From positions 1 to 64,000 of the forward strand of contig NZ_BJWG01000008.1 in assembly GCF_007990245.1 (NCBI RefSeq): a DNA stretch of 64,000 nt, given 5' to 3'. The DNA comes from Cellulomonas composti. GTDB taxonomy: Bacteria; Actinomycetota; Actinomycetes; Actinomycetales; Cellulomonadaceae. The number at the start of each line of letters is the position of its first letter. Position 1 is the stretch's first letter. The translations under genes were made by a program, and so were the position numbers. The notes below the pieces were generated by a model. The model did no database searches and had not been told where the DNA came from. It was given only the letters and a program-made list of their open reading frames with translations. Shown here in pieces: positions 26,112-36,500 of the stretch.

Positions 26112-28015
26112 CAGAGCAGCACCCCGATCCGGAACACGAGCACGGCCCCGACCCACGCGACCACGAGCCCCACGGCCACGCCGAACAGCACCCAGCGGGC
26201 GCCGAACAGCCGGCGCTGCTCGGCGAGCGTCGCCAGGCACGGGCTGTAGGCGAGCACGAACCACATGAACGCGGCGGCCGCGGCGACCGCGTGCCCGCCC
26301 GAGGACTCGTCGAACGTCGCGCGCAGCCGGTCGCCGAGCGTGCCCGGGTTGGCGGGGTCGGCCGGTTCTGCGACCGCGGCGGTCTGCGCGAACGACCCGA
26401 CGACGACCTCCTTGGCGACGAACCCCGTCGCGAGCGCGGCCGTCGCCTCCCACGAGCCGAAGCCCGCGGGCGCGAACACCGGCGCGACGGTCTGCGCCGT
26501 GCGGCCGTACAGCGAGTCCTCCACCGGCACGTCCGCGAACGCGTGCTGACCCGCGACCGGGATCGCCATCAGCACCCACACCCCGGTGAGCGTGGCGACG
26601 ATGATGACGCCGGCCTTGCGGACGAACGCGCGCACCCGCACCCAGGTGGAGACGGCGATCGCACGCGGCGCGGGCCGCTGGTAGGCGGGCAGCGCGAGCA
26701 CGAGCGGCTCGCGCTGCAGGTCGCGGAACAGCGTGCGGCGCAGCGCGAGCCCGCCGAGCACGACGAGCGCGATCGACGCGACGTACATCGCGAAGATCGC
26801 GGTGCCCGCGACGTTCGGGAAGAACACCGACGCGAGCAGCACGTACACGGTCAGCCGCGCGGTGCACGACGTGAACGGCACGAGCAGCCCGGTGAGCAGG
26901 CGCTGACGCGCGTGCGGCAGCGTGCGGGTCGCGGCGAGCGCCGGCAGGTTGCACCCGAACCCGACGACGAGCGGCAGCACGGCACGGCCGTCGAGCCCGA
27001 TCCCCCGCATCGCGCGGTCCGCGACGAACGCGGCGCGCGCGAGGTAGCCGCAGTCCTCGAGCAGAGCGACCGCGACGAACATCAGCCCCATCAGCGGCAC
27101 GAAGGACAGCACGGTGCCCACGCCCGCGAGCACGCCGTCGACGAGCAGGCCCTGCAACCAGCCCCACGGCAGGATGCCGCGCAGCACGTCGGCGAACCAG
27201 CCGTTGACCAGGCCGTCGACGCCCTCGATGAGCGGCGCGGCGACGGTCGTCGTGAGCTCGAACAGCGCCCACATCACGACGAGGAACACGGGGATCCCGA
27301 CGCGCGGGTCGAGCAGCAGCCGGTCGACGCGGTCGGACCAGGTGCGCACGGGCGTCACCGGCGCCGGCACGTCTGCCAGCACCCCCGCGACCCAGTCGAA
27401 GACGGCGTCCTCCTCGTCGACGCCGTCGTCGGCGCCGTCGGTGACGGGGGCCGGGACGCGCGGCGGGTCGACGAGCGCGGCGTCAACCGCGGCGGCGAGC
27501 TCGGCGAACCCGCGGCCCGTGCGGGGGTCGATCTCGACGACCGGGACGCCGAGCCGGGCGCGCAGGTGCTCGACCGGCACCGCCAGGCCGCGCGAGCGCG
27601 CGACGTCGGTCATGGTCAGGGCGACGACCAGCGGCACGCCCGCGAGCGCGACCTGCCCGACGAGCAGCAGCGAACGCGCGGGACCGGCCGCGTCCACGAC
27701 GAGCACCGCGAGGTCGGTCGCCGCGGCGCGCACCTCGTCGGCGGCGACCTGCTCGTCGGGCGAACGCGCCTGCAGGCCGTAGGTGCCCGGCAGGTCGACG
27801 AGCCGCACGTCACGACCGCCGGTCCACCACCGTCCGTCCTGCAGCTCGACGGTGGTCCCCGGGGCGTTGACGACGCGCTGCCGCGAGCCCGTCACGGCGT
27901 TGAACAGCGTCGACTTGCCGACGTTCGGGTTTCCGACGAGCACGACGCGCGGCGCCCCCGCGAGCGCGGTCCCCGCGACGGCGGCGCCCGCCGCACCCTC
28001 GTCGTGACAGGTCAC
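26111..28015 (-). CDS. feoB: Ferrous iron transporter FeoB
   Basis: GTP-dependent Fe(II) uptake permease of 634 residues. The N-terminal G domain has G1 GNPNVGKST and G3 DLPGTYGL; G4 reads TMTD instead of NxxD, a deviation worth noting. The membrane domain has two Gate-type halves, with PLVVGFGCNLPALAATRT and PFTSCTARLTVY in the first and FVAKEVVVGSF and YSPCLATL in the second. GTG 28015 overlaps the feoA stop as GTGA, which fixes the start and indicates coupling. Confidence 0.95.
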   Translation of the reverse strand: MTCHDEGAAGAAVAGTALAGAPRVVLVGNPNVGKSTLFNAVTGSRQRVVNAPGTTVELQDGRWWTGGRDVRLVDLPGTYGLQARSPDEQVAADEVRAAATDLAVLVVDAAGPARSLLLVGQVALAGVPLVVALTMTDVARSRGLAVPVEHLRARLGVPVVEIDPRTGRGFAELAAAVDAALVDPPRVPAPVTDGADDGVDEEDAVFDWVAGVLADVPAPVTPVRTWSDRVDRLLLDPRVGIPVFLVVMWALFELTTTVAAPLIEGVDGLVNGWFADVLRGILPWGWLQGLLVDGVLAGVGTVLSFVPLMGLMFVAVALLEDCGYLARAAFVADRAMRGIGLDGRAVLPLVVGFGCNLPALAATRTLPHARQRLLTGLLVPFTSCTARLTVYVLLASVFFPNVAGTAIFAMYVASIALVVLGGLALRRTLFRDLQREPLVLALPAYQRPAPRAIAVSTWVRVRAFVRKAGVIIVATLTGVWVLMAIPVAGQHAFADVPVEDSLYGRTAQTVAPVFAPAGFGSWEATAALATGFVAKEVVVGSFAQTAAVAEPADPANPGTLGDRLRATFDESSGGHAVAAAAAFMWFVLAYSPCLATLAEQRRLFGARWVLFGVAVGLVVAWVGAVLVFRIGVLL

Positions 28016-28269
28016 GAGACACCGCCGACGCGGAGCGGCGAGACGGGTACGACGAGCTCGACGGCTACGCGTCGGCACGTGCCGGCGTCGATCGCGAGCC
28101 GGTCCGCGCCCACGCCGACCACGCGGCCGCCGAACGCGCCGCGGTGCGTGACCTGCACGACCGCGCCGGGCGCGAGCCCGAGCGTGCGGAACCGGCGGCG
28201 GACCGGGTCGTCGAGGTCGACGTCGACCACCCGGACCGCGACCCCTGGCGCGCACGACGCGAGATCCAT
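28012..28269 (-). CDS. feoA: FeoA domain protein
   Basis: An 85-residue SH3-like FeoA protein, a cytosolic partner of FeoB. RFRTLGLAPGAVVQVTHRG and the Leu/Val pattern are family-typical. It is the first gene of the feoABC operon and overlaps feoB by four bases. Upstream (28270-28339) there is a short spacer in which an iron-regulated promoter would be expected; I do not recognise a clear operator. Confidence 0.92.
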   Translation of the reverse strand: MDLASCAPGVAVRVVDVDLDDPVRRRFRTLGLAPGAVVQVTHRGAFGGRVVGVGADRLAIDAGTCRRVAVELVVPVSPLRVGGVS

Positions 28270-28339
28270 GTCTCGACGCTAGCGATCAGGTAAGCCTCCC
28301 CTCACGGGACCCAGGTCCCGACTTCGGGGTGGGCCGCGC

Positions 28340-28777
28340 TCAGGCCAGCGCGGCGTCGAGCGTGATCTCCGTGCCCGTGAGCGCCTTGCTCACCGGGCAG
28401 GTCGCCTTGGCGGCCTGTGCGGCGGCCGCGAAGCCGGCCTCGTCGAGACCGTCGACCGAGCCGCGCACCTTGAGCGCGATGCCCGTGATGCGGAACCCGC
28501 CGGCCGGGTCGGGGCGCAGCGTGACGTCGGCGGTCACGTCGAGCGACCCGGGCGTGCCGCCCGCCTCGGCCACGAGCGCGGAGAGCTGCATCGCGTAGCA
28601 CGACGAGTGCGCAGCGGCGATGAGCTCCTCGGGGCTCGTGACGCCCTGGGCGTCGTCGGCGGCGCGCCGCGGGAAGGAAACGTCGAAGGCACCGGCGCCG
28701 GAGCTGGTGAGCTCGACGCGGCCGGCTCCCTCGCCGAGGGTGCCCTGCCAGGCGGTGCGGGCGCTACGAGTCGGCAT
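28340..28777 (-). CDS. OsmC/Ohr-family peroxiredoxin
   Basis: A 145-residue thiol-dependent hydroperoxidase. The two redox Cys are in AAHSSCYAMQLSAL and in CPVSKAL, at family spacing. SPEELIAAAHS and the C-terminal TGTEITLDAAL are typical of the OsmC subgroup. The ribosome site AAGGGGA is seven bases before the ATG. It probably reduces organic hydroperoxides using lipoylated or mycothiol partners. Confidence 0.93.
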   Translation of the reverse strand: MPTRSARTAWQGTLGEGAGRVELTSSGAGAFDVSFPRRAADDAQGVTSPEELIAAAHSSCYAMQLSALVAEAGGTPGSLDVTADVTLRPDPAGGFRITGIALKVRGSVDGLDEAGFAAAAQAAKATCPVSKALTGTEITLDAALA

Positions 28778-28847
28778 GGTCGATCCCCTTCGTCGTCGGA
28801 CGGCCGCCGGTCGCGGCAGCCGCCCCCACGTTAGGCGCCGTCGGCCG

Positions 28848-30038
28848 TCACCGCGCGCGCTCGAGGTGGGCGGCGACCACGGCGTGCGGCGCACCGGCCT
28901 CGCGCAGCGTCCACGCCGCCCGGGCGTGCATGGTGGCCCGCGCCGGCGCCGGGATGCCGCCGTAGAGCGCGGCGCGCACGACGTCGTGCCGGAACACCAG
29001 CCGGTCGCCGCGCGCCTGCACGACCCCCGCCGCGAGCGCGTGCCGCAGCGTGCGCCACACCTCCGGCACGGGCCGGCCCGCGAGCCGGGCCAGGTCCACG
29101 ACGACGAACGACACGCCCAGCACCGACGCGTTCGCGAGCAGCGCGAGCACGTCGTCGCCCAGGTAGGCCACGCGCGCTCGCACGGTCTCCTCGAGCACCG
29201 CGCGCCACTGCGACTCGACCGCGTCCACGCCGCCCTCGACCGCGCCGAGCGCACCCTCGTCGCGCGCCGTGACCACCACGTCGACGACGAAGCGCGGGTT
29301 GCCGCCCGCGGTCGCGACCGCACCCCGCAGCGACGGCCCGATGCTCGCGCCGATGATCGCCTCCGCGAGCTCACCGGCCGCCGCGGGCGGCAGCGGCCCG
29401 AGGCCGACGTGCCGCGCGCCCGCCCGCGTCCACGAGGTCACCACCTCGGTCACCTCCGGGCGGTGCGGCACCGGCCGCAACGTGAGCACGACGAGCACGC
29501 CCGGCACGGCCCCGACGCCACCGGCCTCCCGCAGCACGCGCAGCAGGTCGCCGTCGGCGGCGTGCAGGTCCTCGCACACGACGACCCGCGGCCGCTCCGC
29601 GGGTTCGCGCCGCAGGCTGGCGGCGAGCGCCTCGGCGGCGGACGCGGTGGCGGGGGATGCCGTGCCGGGCGATGCGCTGGCGGGCACCGTGGCCGGCTCG
29701 GTGACGGGTTCGGCGACGGGTTCGGGGATGGACGCTGCGGTGGGATCGGTGGTGGACGCCGCGGTGGAACCAGGGGTGGAGTCGGACGCTGCGGTGGACC
29801 CGTGTGCGGCGGTCGTCGTCGTTGTCGTCGTGCGCGCGTCGATGCCCAGCAGCGAGGCACCGGAGACGAGCGCGTGCACGAGCGTGGACTTGCCGACACC
29901 CGCCTCGCCCTCGAGCAGGACCGCACCCCCGGGGCCGTCGCACGCGCGCGAGAGCAGCTCCTCGAGGTCGTCGAGCTCGGCGGCGCGGCCCACCAGCGGC
30001 CAGCCGCGGCCGGGCGCGCCGTCGGGGCCGGTGCTCAT
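28848..30038 (-). CDS. AAA ATPase of LuxR/LAL regulator type, lacking the HTH domain
   Basis: A 396-residue protein. LVGRAAELDDLEELLSRA and the Walker A GEAGVGKST match the N-terminal STAND/AAA_16 module of large ATP-binding LuxR (LAL) regulators; VVVCEDLHAAD is the Walker B. A Thr/Pro/Ser insert of about 70 residues separates them. The protein ends shortly after FRHDVVRAALYGG, where LAL proteins continue with TPR-like repeats and a LuxR HTH. It is therefore a truncated LAL gene or a stand-alone ATPase. No HTH is found downstream before osmC. Confidence 0.7.
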   Translation of the reverse strand: MSTGPDGAPGRGWPLVGRAAELDDLEELLSRACDGPGGAVLLEGEAGVGKSTLVHALVSGASLLGIDARTTTTTTTAAHGSTAASDSTPGSTAASTTDPTAASIPEPVAEPVTEPATVPASASPGTASPATASAAEALAASLRREPAERPRVVVCEDLHAADGDLLRVLREAGGVGAVPGVLVVLTLRPVPHRPEVTEVVTSWTRAGARHVGLGPLPPAAAGELAEAIIGASIGPSLRGAVATAGGNPRFVVDVVVTARDEGALGAVEGGVDAVESQWRAVLEETVRARVAYLGDDVLALLANASVLGVSFVVVDLARLAGRPVPEVWRTLRHALAAGVVQARGDRLVFRHDVVRAALYGGIPAPARATMHARAAWTLREAGAPHAVVAAHLERAR

Positions 30039-30070
30039 GCGCCGAATGCTAGGGCGCTCGGGCCGGTACG

Positions 30071-31393
30071 TCAGCCGGAGTACTCCCAGTGCCACGGCTC
30101 GGGCTTGTCCGCGCCCTCCTGCGCCCACGACGGGTGCACCCAGCCGAACTCGGCCGCGTGCTCGTCCATCCACGCGTGCTGCGCGGTGCCGAACCCGTCG
30201 ATCCCGCTGCCCAGGTCGACCGCGATGCCCGTGCCGTGGTTCGACGTCCCCGGCACCGCGCACAGGTTGCCCTTGCGGGCGCGGCACGAGACCTGCTGCC
30301 CGTAGCTCCGGTAGGAGTCGGTGACCTCGAGGTGCGTGCCGAACTCGGCCTCGAACGCGGAGTCCAGCAGCTCGAGGTCCGCGGCGGCGTCGCAGCGCAG
30401 CAGCACGTCGTCGTCGAACGTGACGCCGCACAGCGCCGACGTCGGGATCCGGCCGTTCGCGTACCCGTCGAGCGACGTCCGCCACGCCTCGCGCTGCGCC
30501 GCCTGCGCAGCGGCCTCGTCGGCGGCGGCCTGCGCCGCGGCGAGGTCGGCGGCGCGGTTGTCCTCGGCGATGTCCAGCACCTGCTCGCTCAGCTCGACGA
30601 CGCGCGCGAGCGCCGCACGCAACCGCGTGGTCGCCTCGTCCTCCGGCCCGGTCACGGGCGGCACGGCGAGGTCGGCGTCGACGTCCCCGAGCCCGGCGAC
30701 CTCGTCGGGCGTCGCCGTCGCGGCGGCGGTCGGGTCGGTCGACGGGTCGGTCGTCGGGTCGGTCGTCGCGGGTTCGGTCGTCGTCGATTCGGTCGTCGAC
30801 CCGGTCGTCGAATCGGTCGTCGACTCTGCGGTCGGCGCGGCGACGCGCGCCGGGTCCGGGGCCGACGCGCCGGCGTCCGACGCGTCCGTCAGGTCGGTGG
30901 TCGCGTCGGTGGTTGCGTCAGTCGTCGCGTCGGATGCCACGTCCGACGACGACGCCGTCGGCTCGTCGCTGCCTTGGTCCGACGCGTCGCCCGCGGACTC
31001 GGCCGCGTCGACGAGCGCGTCGAGCTCGGCGGCGGCCTGCTCGAGCTCCGCGAGACGGTCCGGGTCCACGGTCGCCTCCTCGCCCTGCGATCCGGCGGAC
31101 TGCGCGATCGCCAGCGCCTCGCGCGCAGCCGCGGCGACGGCGGCACGTGCGACCCGGTTCTCGTCGGGCTGCACGTCGGCGCCGACACCCGTCGCGGCCG
31201 CGGAACCGTCCGCGGAACGCGACGTCCCGTAGGCGACCGTGGTCGTCAGCGCCCCGGCCAGGAGCACGACGACGACCCCCTGCGCCAGGCGCGCGGGGGT
31301 GCGGGGCAGTGCTCGGGGGAACGCACGTGCGCGGCGCGGTGCGACATGTCGCCCCCCGCCGGACGTGCGCCGGCGGGGCGACTCGTCACTCAT
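30071..31393 (-). CDS. Membrane-anchored M15B (VanY-like) D,D-carboxypeptidase with long linker
   Basis: A 440-residue protein with an N-terminal hydrophobic anchor (about 40-62), an Ala-rich region, and a Thr/Asp/Ser-rich low-complexity segment with TTD and DPTTDPSTDP repeats. The C-terminal M15B domain has SYRSYGQQ, SNHGTGIAVDLG (zinc His and Asp) and PWHWEY (zinc His). It would trim D-Ala from peptidoglycan precursors outside the membrane. A paralogue lies at 46278-47249. Confidence 0.85.
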   Translation of the reverse strand: MSDESPRRRTSGGGRHVAPRRARAFPRALPRTPARLAQGVVVVLLAGALTTTVAYGTSRSADGSAAATGVGADVQPDENRVARAAVAAAAREALAIAQSAGSQGEEATVDPDRLAELEQAAAELDALVDAAESAGDASDQGSDEPTASSSDVASDATTDATTDATTDLTDASDAGASAPDPARVAAPTAESTTDSTTGSTTESTTTEPATTDPTTDPSTDPTAAATATPDEVAGLGDVDADLAVPPVTGPEDEATTRLRAALARVVELSEQVLDIAEDNRAADLAAAQAAADEAAAQAAQREAWRTSLDGYANGRIPTSALCGVTFDDDVLLRCDAAADLELLDSAFEAEFGTHLEVTDSYRSYGQQVSCRARKGNLCAVPGTSNHGTGIAVDLGSGIDGFGTAQHAWMDEHAAEFGWVHPSWAQEGADKPEPWHWEYSG

Positions 31394-31513
31394 CGTCGTC
31401 CACGGTAGGCATCGTGGACGGACGTCCAGCAGACGAACCGTCAAGGTTGTGCGCAGGCCGTGGTGCCCGGCGCGCACGGGACGTTCACACCCGCCACGCG
31501 CCGCAGGGGGGGG

Positions 31514-33238
31514 TCAGCGGCGCAGCGCCGCCGGGGCGTGGGCGGGGACCGCGGGGCGACGAGGGGCCACCGGCCAGACCCGCTCGTAGGGCGCTCCGGG
31601 TGCGGGGCGCGGGTCGGCGTCGCCACGGTTGGGCCACATCGCGAACGCGCGCTCGGCCTGCGCGGTGATGGTCAGCGACGGGTTCACCCCGAGGTTCGCG
31701 GTGATCGCCGAACCGTCGACGACGTGCAGCGTGGGGTAGCCGTGCACGCGGTGGTAAGGGTCGACGACGCCGTCGGCGGCCGTCGCGCCGATGGTGCAAC
31801 CGCCGATGAAGTGGGCGGTCATCGGCACGTCGACCACCTCGCCGAGGCTCGAGGCGGCGAACCCGCCCAGGTGCCGCGCCATCGCGCGGTACGCCTCTCC
31901 CGCGGCCGGGATCCACGTCGGGTTGGGCTCGCCCGGCCCGGGTCGCGACGTCAGCCGCACACCGCGCCACGTGCGCCGCGGCCCGACGACGATCGACGAG
32001 TCACCGGTCTGCATGACGAGCCCGATCACGGTCCGCCGGGACCACGAGCCGATCCCCAGCAGCAGCGACGCGACCTGGCCCGGGTGCCGCAGCACCTGGC
32101 CGAACCAGCGCACGGGCCGCGGGACCCGGCCACCACCGGGTGTCTGGACGGTGGACAGCAGCCCCATGAGGTTCGAGCCGTGGCCGTAGCGCACGGGCTC
32201 GAGGTGCGTGCGCTCGTCGAGCCACACCGAGGACGTGATCGCGACGCCGCGCGTGAGGTCCGGCGTGCGCGCCCGGTCGCGCCAGCGCGCGGCGGCACCG
32301 CCGAGCGCCTCGCTGTTGGTCCGCGTGAGGTGCCCGAGCCGGTCGGACAGCGCCGGCAGCGTGCCGTCGGCCTTGAGTCGGTGCAGCAGGTCCTGGGTCC
32401 CCCACGCGCCCGCCGCCATGACCACCTGGCGTGCCCGCACGGTCCGACGAGGGCCGCGGCGGCCGGTCCGGACGACGTCGATCTCCCACGCCGGCTCGTC
32501 GGACCCTCCGACCTGGCGCAGCGCGGTGACCGTCGCCTCGGGGACCACGCGCACGCCGAGGCGCTCGGCGAGGTGCAGGTAGTTCGTCGGGAGCGTGTTC
32601 TTGGCGCCCCACCGGCAGCCCGTCATGCACTCGCCGCACTCGCGACACCCGCTGCGCTCGGGTCCGGCGCCGCCGAAGAACGGGTCCGGGACGGGCACGC
32701 CCGGCTCGCGGCGGTCACCGCGTCCGAACACGACGCCCACGGGTGCCGGCCGGAACGAGTCGGCGACGCCGAGGTCGGCGGCCGCGGCGCGCACCACGCG
32801 GTCGGCCGGCGTGGTCGTCGGGTTGGTCACGACGCCGAGCATCCGGCGCGCCTGGTCGTAGTGCGGCGCGAGCTCGGCGCGCCAGTCCGTGATGGCGGCC
32901 CACTGCGGGTCGGCCCAGAACCGTTCGTCGTGCGGCTCGTAGAGGGTGTTGGCGTACACGAGCGAACCGCCGCCCACGCCCGCACCGGCGAGCACGACGA
33001 CGTCGGGCAGCACGTGGATCCGCTGGATACCGAGCCAGCCCAGCCGCGGCGCCCACAGGAAGCGCGAGACGTCCCACGACGTTCGCGGCAGGGTCTGCGG
33101 CGTGAACCGCCGACCCGCCTCGAGCACCAGGACGCGGTACCCCTTCTCGGCCAGCCGCAGCGCGGCCACGGACCCGCCGAAGCCCGAGCCGACCACCACG
33201 ACGTCGACCTCGGTAGCGGGACCGCTCGACCTAGGCAC
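31514..33238 (-). CDS. GMC-type oxidoreductase related to ChoD (cholesterol oxidase-like)
   Basis: A 574-residue FAD flavoprotein. VVVGSGFGGSVAALRLAEKG is the ADP-binding motif near residues 14-33. A Cys cluster CRECGECMTGC (near 200) followed by WGAKNTLPTNYLHLAE matches mycobacterial ChoD-type proteins. HFIGGCTIG and the GINPS-like GVNPSLTI end are GMC-typical. The start GTG 33238 lies inside the end of the small upstream gene (8-nt overlap). Steroid activity is only a family-based guess, and mycobacterial ChoD itself is debated. Confidence 0.82.
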   Translation of the reverse strand: MPRSSGPATEVDVVVVGSGFGGSVAALRLAEKGYRVLVLEAGRRFTPQTLPRTSWDVSRFLWAPRLGWLGIQRIHVLPDVVVLAGAGVGGGSLVYANTLYEPHDERFWADPQWAAITDWRAELAPHYDQARRMLGVVTNPTTTPADRVVRAAAADLGVADSFRPAPVGVVFGRGDRREPGVPVPDPFFGGAGPERSGCRECGECMTGCRWGAKNTLPTNYLHLAERLGVRVVPEATVTALRQVGGSDEPAWEIDVVRTGRRGPRRTVRARQVVMAAGAWGTQDLLHRLKADGTLPALSDRLGHLTRTNSEALGGAAARWRDRARTPDLTRGVAITSSVWLDERTHLEPVRYGHGSNLMGLLSTVQTPGGGRVPRPVRWFGQVLRHPGQVASLLLGIGSWSRRTVIGLVMQTGDSSIVVGPRRTWRGVRLTSRPGPGEPNPTWIPAAGEAYRAMARHLGGFAASSLGEVVDVPMTAHFIGGCTIGATAADGVVDPYHRVHGYPTLHVVDGSAITANLGVNPSLTITAQAERAFAMWPNRGDADPRPAPGAPYERVWPVAPRRPAVPAHAPAALRR

Positions 33239-33356
33239 GGACGTGGACCGTGCCGTCGCCGAGCTCGAGGACGACGCCCTGCTGCGTGAAGTCGACCAGA
33301 GCACCGATCGTCGCGGCGGCTACGAGCACGGGCCACGCGATGGTGGGTCCGCTCAT
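33231..33356 (-). CDS. Small membrane protein coupled to the GMC oxidoreductase gene
   Basis: A 41-residue frame starting MSGPTIAWPVLVAAATIGAL, with one hydrophobic helix and a short polar tail. It ends eight bases inside the GMC gene start, an arrangement typical of translational coupling. A longer start at 33452 would give 73 residues. I do not recognise a family. It could be a membrane tether or a leader frame. Confidence 0.5.
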   Translation of the reverse strand: MSGPTIAWPVLVAAATIGALVDFTQQGVVLELGDGTVHVRA

Positions 33357-33585
33357 GAGGCCCGCTCCGGGGCTGATCGCATGCGTCGGCGCATGTCCGA
33401 CAGTGTTCCGCACCGCGTGGGCGACCGGGGCGACAGGCTCGGGCGGCGTCACCCGTTTGCTTCGTTCTCGTCCTATAGGTGACGAAAGTCCCTACCGGTA
33501 AGTAACGTTCCCCTCGGCCCGTGTGACTCCAGTCACCCGACGAGGCACGCGGGACAGTCCCATCCGTTCGAACAGGGGTAGGCGC

Positions 33586-36500
33586 ATGCCACGTCGTCCA
33601 GTCCTCGCGTCAGTCACCGCACTCTCGGTGGTCCTGACCACCGCGATGCTCGGCACACCAGCGGGCGCGGCCCCGCCTGGCACGCCCATCTCGAGCTCGC
33701 ACAAGTTCGACCCCGCGGTCGCGCGCGCCATGTTCGAGAAGCTCCACAAGACCGTGGACCTGACCGGCTCCGAGGGCCAGGTCACCGCACTCGTCCAGCT
33801 CACCACCAAGGCGGGCGTCGACGTGACGGGCGGGCCGGCCGCGGTGCGGCGTGCGGCGGCGACGACCGAGGCCGTCGCCGAGGACGTCGTCCCGACCGAG
33901 CTCACCGACCGCAACGCCGGGACCGCGACACCCAAGCGCATCGCGACGCTGACGAACCTCGCCTCGGCGACGCTGGTGCAGGGCGACGCCGCCCAGATCG
34001 CCGCGCTCGTCTCGTCGTCCGACGTCAAGGCCGTGTACCGGGTGGTCCCGAAGACGATCGGCAACTCGAACACCGTCGCGTTCACCAAGGCCCTGCAGAC
34101 CTGGCAGGACACGGGCGAGACGGGTGACGGCGTCTCGATCGCCGTGATCGACACCGGCCTGGACTACACGCACGCCGACTTCGGCGGTGCGGGCACGGTC
34201 GAGGCCTACGAGGCCGCGTACGGCGAGGACGGCACGCAGCCGATCCCGGCCGGCTCGTTCGACGAGGACAAGTTCCTCGGCGGCTACGACTTCGCGGGTC
34301 CGCTGTACGACGCGAGCGGCGAGGAGCCGGGCTCGACCCTGGTCCCGACGCCCGACGAGAACCCCATCGACGCCCCGCTCGACGCGGGCGGCCACGGGTC
34401 GCACGTCGCCGGCACGGCCGCCGGCTACGGCGTGGACGCGTACGGCGACACGTTCGCGGGCGACTACTCCTTGCTCAGCGACCTGTCCGGCTTCAAGATC
34501 GGCCCCGGGTCCGCGCCCGAGGCCCAGCTCTACTCGTACAAGGTCTTCGGCGACATCGGCGGCTCGACCGACCTGGTCAGCCTCGCGCTCGACCGCGCGG
34601 CCGACCCGAACGGCGACGGCGACTTCTCCGACCACGCCGACGTGATCAACATGTCGCTCGGCTCGACCGGCTCGCCGGTCGACGACCCGGAGAACGCACT
34701 CGTCGACGAGCTCACCGCGCTCGGCGTGACCGTCGTGACCTCCCAGGGCAACTCTGACGACCTCACGGACATCGGCGGCTCCCCGGGCAGCGCGACGAGC
34801 GCGCTCGCGGTGGCCAGCTCCGTGGCCAACCCCGTGCTCGACTCGGTGAAGATCGCCGCGCCGGCACCCGACGGCTTCAGCGTCGGGCAGCTGCTGCCGG
34901 CGCAGAACTCGATCGCGTACTCGGGCACCGCGGACCTGACCGCACCGGTCGCGTTCGTCGCCGCGGACTTCTCGGGCTGCACGCCGTTCACGCCCACGCA
35001 GGCCGGCATCGTCGCGGGCAAGATCGCCTACCTGTGGTGGGACGACAACGACGCGACGCGCGCGTGCGGGTCCATCGTCAGGTTCGGCAACGCGCGGGCC
35101 GCGGGTGCGCTCGGCGTCCTGATCGGCACGGAGAACCCGGTGTTCGCCGCCGGCATCTCGGGCGACGTCATCATCCCGGGCGCCCAGATGACCAGCACCA
35201 CGACCGACGCGCTCATGCCGTCGATCACGGACGGCTCGCTCACGCTCACGATCGGTCCGAGCCTGGCGCAGACCAGCCGTCTCGACGGGTACGAGGACAC
35301 CGTCAGCTCGTTCTCGTCGCGCGGCGCGCACGGCTCGCTCGGCACGATCAAGCCCGACGTGGCCGCACCCGGCGACGGCATCCAGTCGGTCTCGTCCGGC
35401 ACGGGTGACGGCTCGGCGGTGCTGTCCGGCACCTCGATGGCGTCGCCGCACGTGGCGGGCATCGCGGCGCTGGTCCGCGCGGCCCACCCGACGTGGTCGG
35501 CGGCCGAGACGAAGGCCGCGATCATGAACACGTCGACGCACGACGTCGTCACCGAGCCCGGTCCGGACGGGGTGGCCTACGGGCCGCTGCGCGTCGGGTC
35601 CGGCCGCGTGGACGCCCTGCAGGCGGTCGACGACGACGTGATCGCGTACAACACGCAGGAGCCCGCACGGGTCTCGGTCACGTTCGGCGTCGTGGACGTC
35701 GCCGACGAGACCGTGGTGCAGCGCCAGACCGTCACGGTGAAGAACCTCGGCGCGTCGACGCGGACCTACGCGACGTCGGTCTCGAGCGCGAGCACCTCCG
35801 GCGGCGCCACGATCACGGCCTCGCCGGCCAGCATCACGGTCGCACCGGGCCACACCGCGCTCGTGACGCTCACGCTCACGGTCGACCCCAGCACGCTGGA
35901 GCGCGAGCTCGAGCCGACCATGGAGGAGACCCAGCTGGGCATCCCGCGCGACTTCGTGTCGTCGGTGTCCGGCCGCCTCGTCCTCACCTCGACGGACGAC
36001 GACCAGGAGCTGCGGGTGCCCGTCCAGGCCGCGCCGCGCCTCGTCGCCGACCTGACCGCGAGCGCCGTGGCGTTCGGCCCGTCCAGCGAGGCGGGTCTGG
36101 CGCTGTCCGGCACCGGCATCGCCTCGGGCGGCTGGTACTCGCTCACCACGCCGCTGATCCTCGGGGCCACCAGCCCCAAGCTCGAGGACAGCAACGAGGT
36201 CACGTCCGACTCGGCCCGCAAGGCCGGGGACATCCGCTCCATCGGATGGTCGAGCACCGCACCGGCTCTCGTGGACGCCGGCGGCGAGGCCGCCGACGGT
36301 CGCCTCGTGCTGGGCATGGTCACCGACGGCGAGTGGGCGACCCTCGGGTTGAGCACGATCCCCGTGTTCGACATCGACATCGACGGTGACGGCTCGTACG
36401 ACATCGAGACGTACGTGCAGAAGTACGCGGGCACGGACCTCTCGCTGGCCTTCACCGTGGACTACAACACGGGCGACACGCTCGACGTGCAGCTCGCCAA

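Noticed and set aside
33523-33536. Operator palindrome GTGACTCCAGTCAC upstream of the subtilase gene
   Set aside because: A 6-bp-arm palindrome is present, but single short palindromes are expected by chance; no second copy or conserved regulator site supports it.
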